Part shown: piece after piece, positions 6,695 to 14,574 of the stretch
Numbering within the stretch: the first letter of the stretch is position 1
Layout: every line of letters starts with the position of its first letter
Virus record (IMG/VR): IMGVR_UViG_3300030329_001052
Span: 1 to 24,530 of that record
DNA from: a virus
Reading direction: 5' to 3' (one strand)
DNA: 24,530 nt
The notes under the pieces: generated by a model
What the model saw: the letters and a program-made list of their open reading frames with translations, nothing else
What the model was told of the DNA's origin: nothing
Databases searched by the model: none
Position numbers and translations under genes: made by a program

Positions 6695-7003
6695 ATGAGT
6701 TCAAAAACACAAAAAGATTTAGGAGATTTTTTAGGGATACTCGCTGACGATGTTGGGACAAAAGAGTTTGTAGAAGAGTATCAATTCTTAGAAAGGCAAG
6801 TTGCAAGAGCATTACACGATGGCATTGAGGGGGATACTGATGTCAGGCTGGTTCAGTTTGTACTCTTAGCTAAAGTTATTCATATAGCTATAGGTATGGG
6901 AGTAGACCTAGAAGCATTCATAAAAGTAGTAGAGGCTACATGGCTTGTTTCAAAGGTAGCAGAAGACTTGGGTAAACCGCCATCCGATGAGGTAATACAC
7001 TAA
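6695..7003 (+). CDS. Unidentified helical protein, 102 aa
   Basis: Predicted to be mostly alpha-helical, with amphipathic stretches (GDFLGILADDVGTKEFV; VQFVLLAKVIHIAIGMGVDL; AFIKVVEATWLVSKVAEDL). The hydrophobic run around residues 55-70 is too short and interrupted for a clear membrane span. The ATG at 6695 is chosen over one 27 bp upstream because AAAGGAG precedes it at normal spacing. That ribosome-binding site may be masked by the hairpin at 6659-6692. The stop overlaps the next start (TAATG). No family recognised. Confidence 0.7.
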   Translation: MSSKTQKDLGDFLGILADDVGTKEFVEEYQFLERQVARALHDGIEGDTDVRLVQFVLLAKVIHIAIGMGVDLEAFIKVVEATWLVSKVAEDLGKPPSDEVIH

Positions 7004-7206
7004 TGATAGGTGAAATGTTTTATGTAGATATAGACGGAGAGAAGTGGCAGTACGAACTAAATACTGATCCCCCACAGGCCATATACTGGGATACCTATAA
7101 GGTAAAAATAAACGACATTAAGATCGTAACTAAATGCTCACCAGAAGATCGTAAAAGATTGAAGCGTGAGATTCTTAAAGACATAAAGGAGAACGAAGAT
7201 GAATAG
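7003..7206 (+). CDS. Unidentified small protein, 67 aa
   Basis: Starts at an ATG overlapping the previous stop, so it is probably translationally coupled. The N-terminal half looks beta-rich (MFYVDIDGEKWQYEL, then YKVKINDIKIV) and the C-terminal half is a charged helix (EDRKRLKREILKDIKE). The last residues KENEDE are encoded by the ribosome-binding site and start codon of the next gene. Function unknown. Confidence 0.65.
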   Translation: MIGEMFYVDIDGEKWQYELNTDPPQAIYWDTYKVKINDIKIVTKCSPEDRKRLKREILKDIKENEDE

Positions 7207-7357
7207 GAAATACGATTGGTGGGATTTACCGGATGACCCTAACCGCGTAGGGGACGAGGACTACCGCCCTACAACACACAGATATGAACCCAATGAGGAC
7301 GAAGAGTACGAAAGGGAGCGAGAGAGAAATGATAGAGATAACAATCAAGGTAAGTGA
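7199..7357 (+). CDS. Very small acidic/charged protein, 52 aa
   Basis: ATG at 7199 follows AAGGAGAACGA, the initiation cassette used repeatedly in this region. The 52-residue product starts MNRKYDWWDLPDDPNR and ends in a highly charged stretch (EDEEYERERERNDRDN). It overlaps the gene before by 8 bp and the one after by 29 bp. There is no recognisable family; the composition suggests a disordered or helical protein. The good initiation region and operon packing are the evidence that it is real. Confidence 0.55.
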   Translation: MNRKYDWWDLPDDPNRVGDEDYRPTTHRYEPNEDEEYERERERNDRDNNQGK

Positions 7358-7454
7358 CCAAGACATAGAGGAACTTATGGCTCTAGGTAAACGTCTTGTG
7401 GAGGCCGTAGACAAATTAGAAGAACTAACAACAGAGGAGGACGATGATGAATAA
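7329..7454 (+). CDS. Very small acidic helical protein, 41 aa
   Basis: ATG at 7329 opens a 41-codon frame within the end of the previous small gene. The product starts with a short strand (MIEITIKVSDQD), continues as an amphipathic helix (IEELMALGKRLVEAVDKLEEL) and ends in TEEDDDE, which overlaps the next gene's start region. A purine-rich GGGAGCGAGAG lies upstream as a possible ribosome-binding site. The helix shows heptad-like hydrophobic spacing, so a small coiled-coil dimer is possible. Function unknown. Confidence 0.5.
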   Translation: MIEITIKVSDQDIEELMALGKRLVEAVDKLEELTTEEDDDE

Positions 7455-7902
7455 AGAAGAACTCCAAAAACTGTGGGATCGAAGGCTACTCGAAGGGTGG
7501 TACAACGAGTGGAGTATGGGGCGCGTACAAGCGAATGTTTATAGAGAGGCCAAAGGTTTAAGTTCAGATACTTATGTTGATTGGGGTAAAGTAGATGAGT
7601 TTTTTCAGAATAGTGGTCTCAAACGACACCAAAAAACGTTTGGACCGCTACCTACGCGAGCATTTGTTGAGAGTATGTCATCCAATCTTAGTGGTTGCCT
7701 TTGGTCAGGGAAGCATAGCGAAGATGAAATATTAGGAGCCATTGATAATTTCAAATGGAATAGCCCAAGTGTCGCTGCACTCAATAAACACCACAATCGA
7801 AAATCAAGTAGAAAGAATTACAACAAAAAGAAAAAACAAGGAGAAAGAGTAGTTGAGGCTAGGAGTTTGGATAAGAGACATGACTGGAACACTGTTAAAT
7901 GA
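7444..7902 (+). CDS. Unidentified basic protein, 152 aa
   Basis: Follows GAGGAGG. ATG at 7444 and 7447 are both possible, and the second has the better spacing. The first 100 residues look globular (WDRRLLEGWYNEWSMGRVQANVYREAKGL and DWGKVDEFFQNSGLK), with a conserved-looking WSGKHSEDEILGAI. The last 45 residues are strongly basic (KHHNRKSSRKNYNKKKKQ) and probably contact nucleic acid. No family recognised. It overlaps the next start by 4 bp (ATGA). Confidence 0.7.
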   Translation: MMNKEELQKLWDRRLLEGWYNEWSMGRVQANVYREAKGLSSDTYVDWGKVDEFFQNSGLKRHQKTFGPLPTRAFVESMSSNLSGCLWSGKHSEDEILGAIDNFKWNSPSVAALNKHHNRKSSRKNYNKKKKQGERVVEARSLDKRHDWNTVK

Positions 7903-8096
7903 GGAGTGCCATATATAAGAACCTAAAGCGGAGCTGTCAATGTGGGGCAGAGATGCACGAAGTACTGGGTTACTTTGATTCCCCCCAAGAAACTGAACCA
8001 AAAGTTTTTCGTAAGGGATGGTACTGCACCGGATGTAAACTGTTTGATAAAGCTATACTTAGAGAAAGAACTGTAGAGGAGAACGAAGATGAGTGA
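7899..8096 (+). CDS. Small zinc-ribbon-like protein, 65 aa
   Basis: Contains CQC (Cys13, Cys15) and CTGC (Cys43, Cys46) separated by 27 residues, a spacing suited to one bound zinc. Aromatic residues flank the second pair (GWYCTGCKLF). Such mini zinc ribbons are common in phage early regions and may bind nucleic acid or a protein partner. The start overlaps the previous stop as ATGA. The tail EENEDE is encoded by the following gene's initiation cassette. Confidence 0.7.
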   Translation: MRSAIYKNLKRSCQCGAEMHEVLGYFDSPQETEPKVFRKGWYCTGCKLFDKAILRERTVEENEDE

Positions 8097-8616
8097 AGTA
8101 AATCCCAAAGGTGGAAAGTTACTCAGAGCAACGGATATCACTCTCCCAGAAGAGCGATTAAACATTGAAATAGACAAGGTAATCAAGATGTTTCCGAGCT
8201 GCACTAGGGAGCAAGCTCATATAGTTGTTAGTAAAGAAATAGCAGCCAGCGAAGTTTATATGAATAACATTTACCAAGTTAAAGTTTATCGAGGTAGTGC
8301 GGCTGATGAATTAGTTCAAATTGAAAACCTTAAAGGCAGATGTACTTGGCTTTCGTTTAAGCGTAGAGACAAGCGACCAGTTAATAATTGGCAAGATATG
8401 CAGACGATGAAAAATCGACTTGTAGGTTGTGAGTGTGATGCGCTCCAGATATTTCCCGCTGAGAGCAGGATGATCAATACTGCCAATCAGTATCACTTAA
8501 TTGTCTTCCCAGAAGATTATCGTTTGCCATTTGGGTGGCATGGAGATAGAGCAGTAGTAACGGAAAATAGTGAAAACAATGCAGGATCGACTCAATCTTT
8601 TAGAGGAGAACGATGA
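8089..8616 (+). CDS. Conserved phage protein, probably DUF7694 type, 175 aa
   Basis: The central part (about residues 85-155) carries a pattern I recognise from many phage hypothetical proteins: TWLSFKRRDKRPVNNWQD, then MKNRLVGCECDALQIFPAE, SRMINTANQYHLIVF and LPFGW. I recall this as DUF7694, but the number should be checked. The conserved basic and aromatic residues suggest a compact alpha/beta domain; no activity is known to me. The N-terminal 80 residues are helical and less familiar. It begins behind GAGGAGAACGA, overlapping the previous gene by 8 bp. Confidence 0.75.
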   Translation: MSEVNPKGGKLLRATDITLPEERLNIEIDKVIKMFPSCTREQAHIVVSKEIAASEVYMNNIYQVKVYRGSAADELVQIENLKGRCTWLSFKRRDKRPVNNWQDMQTMKNRLVGCECDALQIFPAESRMINTANQYHLIVFPEDYRLPFGWHGDRAVVTENSENNAGSTQSFRGER

Positions 8617-8816
8617 TGATGATTAAGAAAGTTAGTGACGATTTTTACCGACTGGAATTGCGGATGAAAGACGATAGGCTTTTGTGGTACGGTTCGTCGA
8701 GGACAGATGTGAAAGGGAAGTATCATCAATGGATGCAGGAGATTAAATATGGGAAAGAGCGTAACACATCAGTTACCCCCACTAGAGCTGTTAAAGAGAT
8801 TGCGCACTTAGAATGA
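8613..8816 (+). CDS. Unidentified small protein, 67 aa
   Basis: Begins at a run of three ATG codons (8613-8621) behind GAGGAG and overlaps the previous stop. It starts with a strand-like segment (VSDDFYRLELRMKDDRLLWYG) followed by a helix (VKGKYHQWMQEIKYGKE). The DFYRLEL / RLLWYGSS layout resembles a small beta-sheet domain, but no family is recognised. It ends 10 bp before the nuclease gene. Confidence 0.6.
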   Translation: MMMIKKVSDDFYRLELRMKDDRLLWYGSSRTDVKGKYHQWMQEIKYGKERNTSVTPTRAVKEIAHLE

Positions 8817-8826
8817 GGATAAAAAC

Positions 8827-9246
8827 ATGTATGAATACAACTGTATCATCCGATCAATCACTGATGGGGATGGGCTGAGAGTTGACATTGATCTGGGTTT
8901 TGGCGTGGTGCTGCGTGGTAGTTCTGGTCGCGGCGTTAACATTCGCCTTTATGGAATTGACGCACCTGAGTCGAGAACTCGAAACAAACAGGAGAAAGCA
9001 CATGGCCTACTCGCCAAAAAATACTTACAAGACAACCTCAAAGTCGGAGAGAGATATATCCTCAGAACGAAGGAAAGAGGCAAGTTTGGGCGATGGCTGG
9101 GCGAGATCAAGACGAGAAAAGGACTTATTACGAAGCTCCTTGTTAAAGAAAAGCTGGCTGTTGCGTATGAAGGGCAAAATAAAAAAGATATTAAAGCGGC
9201 TCACGAAGCCAACCGACAAGAACTAATTAAATTAGGATTGCTGTAG
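8827..9246 (+). CDS. Staphylococcal-nuclease (thermonuclease) family protein
   Basis: 139 aa, close to the minimal SNase OB-fold. The metal and catalytic residues correspond: Asp13 or Asp15 in ITDGDG, Arg40 in IRLYGIDAPE, Asp45, Glu48 and Arg89 in KFGRWLGEI. These enzymes cut DNA and RNA using calcium. There is no signal peptide, so this one would act inside the cell; it may degrade host nucleic acid for nucleotide supply or process phage DNA. The start follows GAGGATAAAA. The last codon overlaps the polymerase GTG start (TAGTG), so polymerase translation is probably coupled to it. Confidence 0.92.
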   Translation: MYEYNCIIRSITDGDGLRVDIDLGFGVVLRGSSGRGVNIRLYGIDAPESRTRNKQEKAHGLLAKKYLQDNLKVGERYILRTKERGKFGRWLGEIKTRKGLITKLLVKEKLAVAYEGQNKKDIKAAHEANRQELIKLGLL

Positions 9247-11123
9247 TGGACATAATAACAATAGACTTTGAAACTTATTACAGTAAAGACTTTGGTTTTA
9301 GAAAACAAACGACTGAGCAGTATGTGCGTAACCCCGACTTTGAAGTGATAGGGGTGGGAGTAAAAGTTAACGATGGGAAAACCAAATGGTTAAGCGGAGA
9401 GTTTAATGACCTCAAAACTTATTTACACGATAACTATGCTTGGGAAGACTGTGGGGTATTGGCTCATAATACTTTGTTTGATGGTGCTATACTTCATTGG
9501 CTTTTTGGTATTCGCCCTCGCGTTTACTTTGACACTCTTAGTATGGCTAGGGCTATTCATGGTGTGGACGCTAGTGGCTCTCTCAAAAAACTTGCAGAAA
9601 TGTATGGCATCGGGCAAAAAGGAACCGAAGTACTCAGTGCAGAAGGTAAACGGCGTAACGATTTTAGTGAAAAAGAATTAGATAAGTACGGCGATTACTG
9701 TGTTAATGATGTTGAACTAACATATAAATTGTTTGACATCTTTATGACCAAACGATATTTCCCGCATAAAGAACTTAAAGTAATAGACATGACGCTACGC
9801 ATGTTTATTGAACCTATCCTAGAGTTAGACGTAAACAAACTAGACGACCACCTCGATAGCCTTAAAGCACAAAAGGACAAACTTCTTTCGGAGAGTGGTG
9901 TTGAATTAGAAAACCTTATGTCTAATAACAAGTTTGCAGACTTGTTAAGAGGTATGGGTGTAGAACCTCCGATGAAAATTAGTACACGCACTGGCAAAGA
10001 AACCTATGCGTTTGCCAAAACTGATGAGGGGCTTAAAGCACTTCAAGAACATGAAGATATAAACGTACAGACACTTGTTGCAGCTAGACTTGGCCTAAAA
10101 GGTACGCTTGAAGAAACAAGGACAGAACGCTTTTTAGACATAGCAACCCGTGGCAAACAAATGCCGGTTCCTATCAAATACTACGCAGCACATACAGGGC
10201 GTTGGGGCGGCTACGACAAGGTAAACCTACAAAACCTACCGTCTAAAGGTCCGAACGCGAAGATATTGAAGTCATGTATTTGCGCTCCCGAAGGCTATAC
10301 CTTAATCGAAGCCGACTCTGCCCAGATAGAGGCACGAGTGTTGGCTTGGTTATCAGAACAACAGGATTTAGTACAAGCATTTGAACGAGACGAAGATGTT
10401 TACAAGATAATGGCTAGTACCATATACGCCGTCCCCGTAGAAAAAGTCTCGAAAGATCAACGGTTTATAGGTAAGACTACAATCCTTGGCGCAGGGTATG
10501 GGATGGGGGCGGTACGCTTTAGGGAACAACTAAAGGCTTTTGGAGTAGAGGTTAGCGAAGAGGAATGCCGAAGGATTATCCAAGTGTACAGAACCGCCAA
10601 TAGTAGGATAACCAAGCTGTGGTACAACGCTAATAATACTTTAGAGAGTATGTACCAAAACAAAATGTTTACATTAGGTAAGGAAGGAGTGCTGAAACTT
10701 CTACCAAAAGAGAACGCTATTAAACTCCCATCAGGTCTTGCGATGTACTACAACAAGTTACGCACAGAGACAGATGACACTGGTAGGACACAGTTTTCTT
10801 ACAAAACCAGATTAGGCTACAGCAAAATCTATGGGGGAAAAGTAATAGAAAATGTGTGCCAAGCGATAGCGCGTTGTGTAATGGCAGAACAGATGCTGAA
10901 AATACAGAAGCGATACAGGGTTTTACTAACAGTACATGACTCTGTGATATGCTGTGTACCTGATGAACAAGTTACTGAGGCTGCGACTTATGTGGCTGAA
11001 TGTATGGCTTATGTTCCTGACTGGGCAACGGGGCTACCCGTGCGTGGGGATGTAGAAGTTGGGAAGAACTACGGAGAGTGTGTCGAATGGGTACAAAAAC
11101 AGCATGGTCTTTCAGCAGTATAA
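9246..11123 (+). CDS. Family A DNA polymerase with 3'-5' exonuclease
   Basis: The replicative polymerase of the phage, 625 aa. The exonuclease domain has Asp7 and Glu9 (DFE), Asp79 (HNTLFD) and Tyr151/Asp155 (YCVND). The polymerase domain has motif A DSAQIE (Asp357, Glu362), motif B from Arg406 and Lys410 to Tyr418, and motif C VHD (Asp565). There is no 5'-3' exonuclease domain, as usual in phage enzymes. At the position matching E. coli Phe762 it carries leucine (Leu414), a variant known in marine viral polymerases. Translation starts at GTG 9246, overlapping the nuclease stop. The polymerase overlaps the next nuclease gene by 37 bp. Confidence 0.95.
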   Translation: MDIITIDFETYYSKDFGFRKQTTEQYVRNPDFEVIGVGVKVNDGKTKWLSGEFNDLKTYLHDNYAWEDCGVLAHNTLFDGAILHWLFGIRPRVYFDTLSMARAIHGVDASGSLKKLAEMYGIGQKGTEVLSAEGKRRNDFSEKELDKYGDYCVNDVELTYKLFDIFMTKRYFPHKELKVIDMTLRMFIEPILELDVNKLDDHLDSLKAQKDKLLSESGVELENLMSNNKFADLLRGMGVEPPMKISTRTGKETYAFAKTDEGLKALQEHEDINVQTLVAARLGLKGTLEETRTERFLDIATRGKQMPVPIKYYAAHTGRWGGYDKVNLQNLPSKGPNAKILKSCICAPEGYTLIEADSAQIEARVLAWLSEQQDLVQAFERDEDVYKIMASTIYAVPVEKVSKDQRFIGKTTILGAGYGMGAVRFREQLKAFGVEVSEEECRRIIQVYRTANSRITKLWYNANNTLESMYQNKMFTLGKEGVLKLLPKENAIKLPSGLAMYYNKLRTETDDTGRTQFSYKTRLGYSKIYGGKVIENVCQAIARCVMAEQMLKIQKRYRVLLTVHDSVICCVPDEQVTEAATYVAECMAYVPDWATGLPVRGDVEVGKNYGECVEWVQKQHGLSAV

Positions 11124-11767
11124 AGACGTTTGAACAATGCCCAAAAAAGTATTACCACTTAAAAGTTATAAAGGATTACGAGGAAGATTTCAGTACTGAT
11201 GCAATCCTTTATGGGAATGAGTTTCACAAAGCTGCGGAAGAATACGTAGATGGGACAGTGGGAGCATTAGACCCACGTTTTGATTATGCACAAGATACTT
11301 TAGACAAACTAATAGGGATGTCTGGAGATAAGTTATGTGAATACCGCATGGGGCTTACATCCAATTTAGAGCCATGTGAGTTCTTTGCGAAAGATGCGTG
11401 GTACAGAGGTGTTGCTGACTTAATTGTTTTAGATGAAGACAACGGAATAGCTAAAGTCTTTGATTATAAAACTGGGAAGTCTGCTAAATACGCAGACAAA
11501 GGCCAACTAGAACTTATGGCTCTGTGTGTATTTAAACATTTCCCAAAGGTGCATACAGTTAAAGCGGGTTTACTATTTGTTGTATGTAATAAACTAATTA
11601 AGGAGACATATACAAAAGATGACGAGCCTAGATTATGGAAAAAATGGCTAACAAATTACGGCCTTTTAGAGAAAACTTTTGAAACGGATGTGTGGAACCC
11701 GCGCCCTACTGGATTGTGTAAGGCGCATTGTATTATACTAGAGTGTCCTCATAACGGGAGGCGATAA
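11087..11767 (+). CDS. Cas4/RecB-like PD-(D/E)XK nuclease with Fe-S cysteines
   Basis: A 226-aa nuclease. It shows His46 in GNEFHKA, Asp110 in GVADLI, Asp125-Tyr-Lys127 (the D-x-K core) and Gln139 in GQLELMA. One N-terminal cysteine (Cys18 in FEQCPKKYY) and three near the C-terminus (Cys211, Cys215, Cys220) match the Fe-S arrangement of Cas4/AddB-type nucleases. Phage members probably trim DNA ends in recombination-linked replication. ATG 11087 is chosen over GTG 11078 because CGGAGAG is well spaced for it. It overlaps the polymerase gene and is followed one base later by the next gene. Confidence 0.9.
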   Translation: MGTKTAWSFSSIKTFEQCPKKYYHLKVIKDYEEDFSTDAILYGNEFHKAAEEYVDGTVGALDPRFDYAQDTLDKLIGMSGDKLCEYRMGLTSNLEPCEFFAKDAWYRGVADLIVLDEDNGIAKVFDYKTGKSAKYADKGQLELMALCVFKHFPKVHTVKAGLLFVVCNKLIKETYTKDDEPRLWKKWLTNYGLLEKTFETDVWNPRPTGLCKAHCIILECPHNGRR

Positions 11768-12673
11768 ATGAGTGAACAAAAGGTTAGGGGTATACCTCAC
11801 TGGCGTAAGTTTAAAGAAGCGGCAAACGCATTGGAAAAATTCGGTGCAGAGTTCCCACCTTCATTTCCTCATGCTAAAGACGCTCTGAAAATGAATTCTA
11901 TACTTATAAAAAATTGTCCAAAATTTTATGTGCCTCAAATTAACGAAGTACTTAACGTTGGTAAAAAGAAAAAAGACTATATAGTGTTTGAAGACGATGA
12001 ACTTATTAATTTGCCTTACCCCGTAACGATATTGTTAAGTGAGTCATGGTTACGTACTACACCCAGAGAAGAAGGCGCTCTCCATAACAGTTGGAAGATT
12101 TCTGTTTTTAGTCAACCAAAACAAAATGGTCATATAGTGTGTACAAGTGCAGTGTACGACCCTGATCCTAAAGTATGGGTATGTATGCCTATAACAATAG
12201 AGTTAGCCAAAGCCCCATTGCCAGCCGAAAAGGGGGTTGGTTATGGGTTGGGATGTAGGTATTACGGCGATCCTGCTACGCAAGAATTGCTAAAGCAAAT
12301 GAAAGATACGGGTCTGTCTGAAGAAGAAGGCTTGCGTGATTTTGACGAAGACGTTGCCGCTTTAATGTCTCTGATAAAATTATTATCTGTACAAGGGATG
12401 GAAAAAGTTAAAGTAAGTTTACCTGACAAGTTGGCAAAAAAACACGCTAAACACAGTAATGATACTTCTGATTATTCTTACCATGTTCTTAAAATAGGTG
12501 GGGACATTTGGGATAGCCCCTATGTACTAGAGTCAACTAACGGTAGTGGTAAGCGTAGTCATTTACGGCGTGGACACATACGGCGGCTTGCACACAAGAA
12601 TGTATGGGTACGTGCTTCTTTTGTACAAGGTAGCAAAGAAGGTTTTGTAGAGAAAGAATATCATGTAACTTAA
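11768..12673 (+). CDS. Conserved phage protein with C-terminal RRGHIRR motif, 301 aa
   Basis: The N-terminal 200 residues are unfamiliar but protein-like, with a strand-rich part (YPVTILLSESW; WKISVFSQ; HIVCTSAVYD). The last 40 residues carry a basic motif, RSHLRRGHIRRL then VWVRASFVQGS, which I recognise from unrelated-looking phage hypothetical proteins lying beside replication genes; no function is established that I know of. The Arg/His cluster suggests nucleic-acid contact. It starts one base after the nuclease stop, behind GGGAGGCG. The 12 bases TCATAACGGGAG occur both before this gene (11749) and before the next one (12680). Confidence 0.75.
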   Translation: MSEQKVRGIPHWRKFKEAANALEKFGAEFPPSFPHAKDALKMNSILIKNCPKFYVPQINEVLNVGKKKKDYIVFEDDELINLPYPVTILLSESWLRTTPREEGALHNSWKISVFSQPKQNGHIVCTSAVYDPDPKVWVCMPITIELAKAPLPAEKGVGYGLGCRYYGDPATQELLKQMKDTGLSEEEGLRDFDEDVAALMSLIKLLSVQGMEKVKVSLPDKLAKKHAKHSNDTSDYSYHVLKIGGDIWDSPYVLESTNGSGKRSHLRRGHIRRLAHKNVWVRASFVQGSKEGFVEKEYHVT

Positions 12674-12697
12674 ATGTTTTCATAACGGGAGAAGATG

Positions 12698-13021
12698 ATG
12701 CCTTATAAAAACAAACCACGACCTTACAAAAAAGAATACCGCCAGCAGAAGGAGCGGGGTGAACATGCTGATCGTATGGAAAGACAACGTGCACGCCGTG
12801 CCGTAGATAAAACCGGAGCAGACAAAAATAAAAATGGCAAAGCCGATAAGCGCGAAGGCAAAGATGTTAGTCATAAAAAAGCTCTGAGTAAAGGTGGTAA
12901 GAACTCTCATGGAACTAAAATAGAAAGTAAGTCACGCAACCGATCCTTCAAAAGAAATTCTAGTGGGCGATTAGTTTCAGAAACAAGTAAGCGTGAGAGT
13001 AAAAAGAAAACTAAGAAGTAG
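12698..13021 (+). CDS. Small highly basic protein, HNH-like remnant
   Basis: 107 aa, dominated by Lys and Arg. The segment GKDVSHKKALSKGG (His59) followed by SKSRNRSFKR resembles the D-x-D-H...SKGG...N layout of small phage HNH-type proteins. The second Asp and other catalytic positions are not convincing, so it may be a non-catalytic DNA- or virion-binding relative. The N-terminus (MPYKNKPRPYKKEYRQQ) is also typical of that family. ATG codons at 12695 and 12698 are both possible; the second has better spacing from GGGAGA. It lies 24 bp after the previous gene and 11 bp before the helicase. Confidence 0.65.
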   Translation: MPYKNKPRPYKKEYRQQKERGEHADRMERQRARRAVDKTGADKNKNGKADKREGKDVSHKKALSKGGKNSHGTKIESKSRNRSFKRNSSGRLVSETSKRESKKKTKK

Positions 13022-13032
13022 ACCGGAGAATG

Positions 13033-14574
13033 ATGCAAGTAATAGATAATAAGGGGTTACGCCTCAAAGTACGTGACCCCCAAAGAATTACCGCCGCTAT
13101 CCCCACAAGCCGTATAATTGGCACTAATGAAGTCTTAGTTAAGTGGGGGATAGACGAAGCTAAGGTATTACGTAACCTAAACATTAAGAATGTACCTTCC
13201 CCCATATTAGGTAAATACGAATGGACTGGCCGACATAAACCATTCGCACACCAAAAAACTACTTCTGCTTTTCTTACGATGAACTCCAAAGCCTTTTGTT
13301 TTAACGAACAAGGTACGGGTAAAACCGCGTCTGCCATTTGGGCTGCGGATTTCTTAATGAAAGAAGGGGTTATTAACAAAGTCTTGGTTATATGCCCATT
13401 GTCAATTATGGATTCAGCATGGAGAGCTGACTTGTTTAAATTTGCTATGCACCGTAGTGTAGATATAGCGCATGGCTCACGAGACAAACGGCGTAAGATT
13501 ATTACAGGCGATTCAGATTTCGTGATAATAAATTACGATGGTGTAGAAATAGTCGAAGAGCATGTAAAAATGGCTAACTACGATTTAATAATTGTAGACG
13601 AGGCTACCCACTACAAAAACGCAAATTCAAAACGGTGGAAAGTACTTCACAGGATTGTAGAACCTGACACTTGGGTGTGGATGATGACAGGTACTCCGGC
13701 TGCGCAATCTCCGTTGGACGCTTTCGGATTAGCCAAACTAATCAACCCTTTAGCAGTACCGCGTTCATTTTCCGCTTTTCGGGAGATGGTTATGTATCGT
13801 GTCACTCAATTCAAATGGGTTCCAAAAGACAACGCTACTATTAAAGTGCATGGAGCCTTACAGCCTGCCGTTCGCTATACCAAAGCGCAATGTCTTGATC
13901 TTCCTGATATGACATACACCAAGCGAGAGATAGAGTTAACCCCACAGCAAAACAAATACTACAAAGCTATCCGAACTCACATGTTGACGATAGCAGCGGG
14001 AGAACAAGTTACAGCGGTAAATGCAGCCGTAACCATGAACAAACTCCTACAGATTTCTTGTGGTGCAGTCTATACCGATAGTGGAGAGACAGTAGAGTTT
14101 GATATTAAAAACCGTTACAAGGTACTAAGAGAAGTTATTGATGAGACTGAGCAAAAAGTACTTATCTTTGTCCCTTTTAAACATGTAATTGACATACTGT
14201 CTGAGAAACTTGTTAAGGACAAAATCACTAATGGGGTAATCCGAGGCGACGTTAGCGTCTCCAAACGCACGGAACTGTTTCGTAATTTTCAGGAGTCAGA
14301 CACTCCCAGAGTCCTCATAATCCAACCGCAAGCTGCCGCACATGGGGTGACTCTTACAGCAGCAAATACTATTGTGTGGTGGGGGCCAGTAGCCTCTTTG
14401 GAAACTTATGCACAAGCTAATGCGCGTGTGCACCGATCAGGGCAAAAGCATCCTTGTACAGTTATACAACTACAAGGGTCTCCTGTGGAAAAAAGAGTAT
14501 ATAAACTACTTGACCAAAGAATAGATGTACACACAAAAATAATAGATTTATATAATGAAATACTTGAAATATAA
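13033..14574 (+). CDS. SNF2-type superfamily 2 helicase/translocase
   Basis: 513 aa with the two-lobed SF2 core. Numbering from the adjacent alternative ATG at 13030: Gln75 in FAHQ, Walker A GTGKT (95-99), motif II DEATH (190-194), motif III TGTP (220-223) and the SNF2-like motif VI QANARVHRSGQ (462-472). Phage enzymes of this class are thought to remodel branched DNA or displace proteins during replication and recombination. There is no extra nuclease or targeting domain. The second of two adjacent ATGs is used because it is better spaced from CCGGAGA. A promoter for the next genes overlaps its last codons. Confidence 0.92.
   Translation: MQVIDNKGLRLKVRDPQRITAAIPTSRIIGTNEVLVKWGIDEAKVLRNLNIKNVPSPILGKYEWTGRHKPFAHQKTTSAFLTMNSKAFCFNEQGTGKTASAIWAADFLMKEGVINKVLVICPLSIMDSAWRADLFKFAMHRSVDIAHGSRDKRRKIITGDSDFVIINYDGVEIVEEHVKMANYDLIIVDEATHYKNANSKRWKVLHRIVEPDTWVWMMTGTPAAQSPLDAFGLAKLINPLAVPRSFSAFREMVMYRVTQFKWVPKDNATIKVHGALQPAVRYTKAQCLDLPDMTYTKREIELTPQQNKYYKAIRTHMLTIAAGEQVTAVNAAVTMNKLLQISCGAVYTDSGETVEFDIKNRYKVLREVIDETEQKVLIFVPFKHVIDILSEKLVKDKITNGVIRGDVSVSKRTELFRNFQESDTPRVLIIQPQAAAHGVTLTAANTIVWWGPVASLETYAQANARVHRSGQKHPCTVIQLQGSPVEKRVYKLLDQRIDVHTKIIDLYNEILEI

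Noticed and set aside
9406-9681. 91-residue hydrophobic frame inside the polymerase gene
   Set aside because: It is an out-of-frame shadow of the exonuclease domain; the polymerase motifs are in the other frame and the hydrophobicity follows from the frame shift.
12698-13021. Calling the small basic protein an active HNH endonuclease
   Set aside because: Only the DVSH...SKGG...NRSF skeleton is visible; the expected catalytic Asp/His pair and zinc ligands are not complete.
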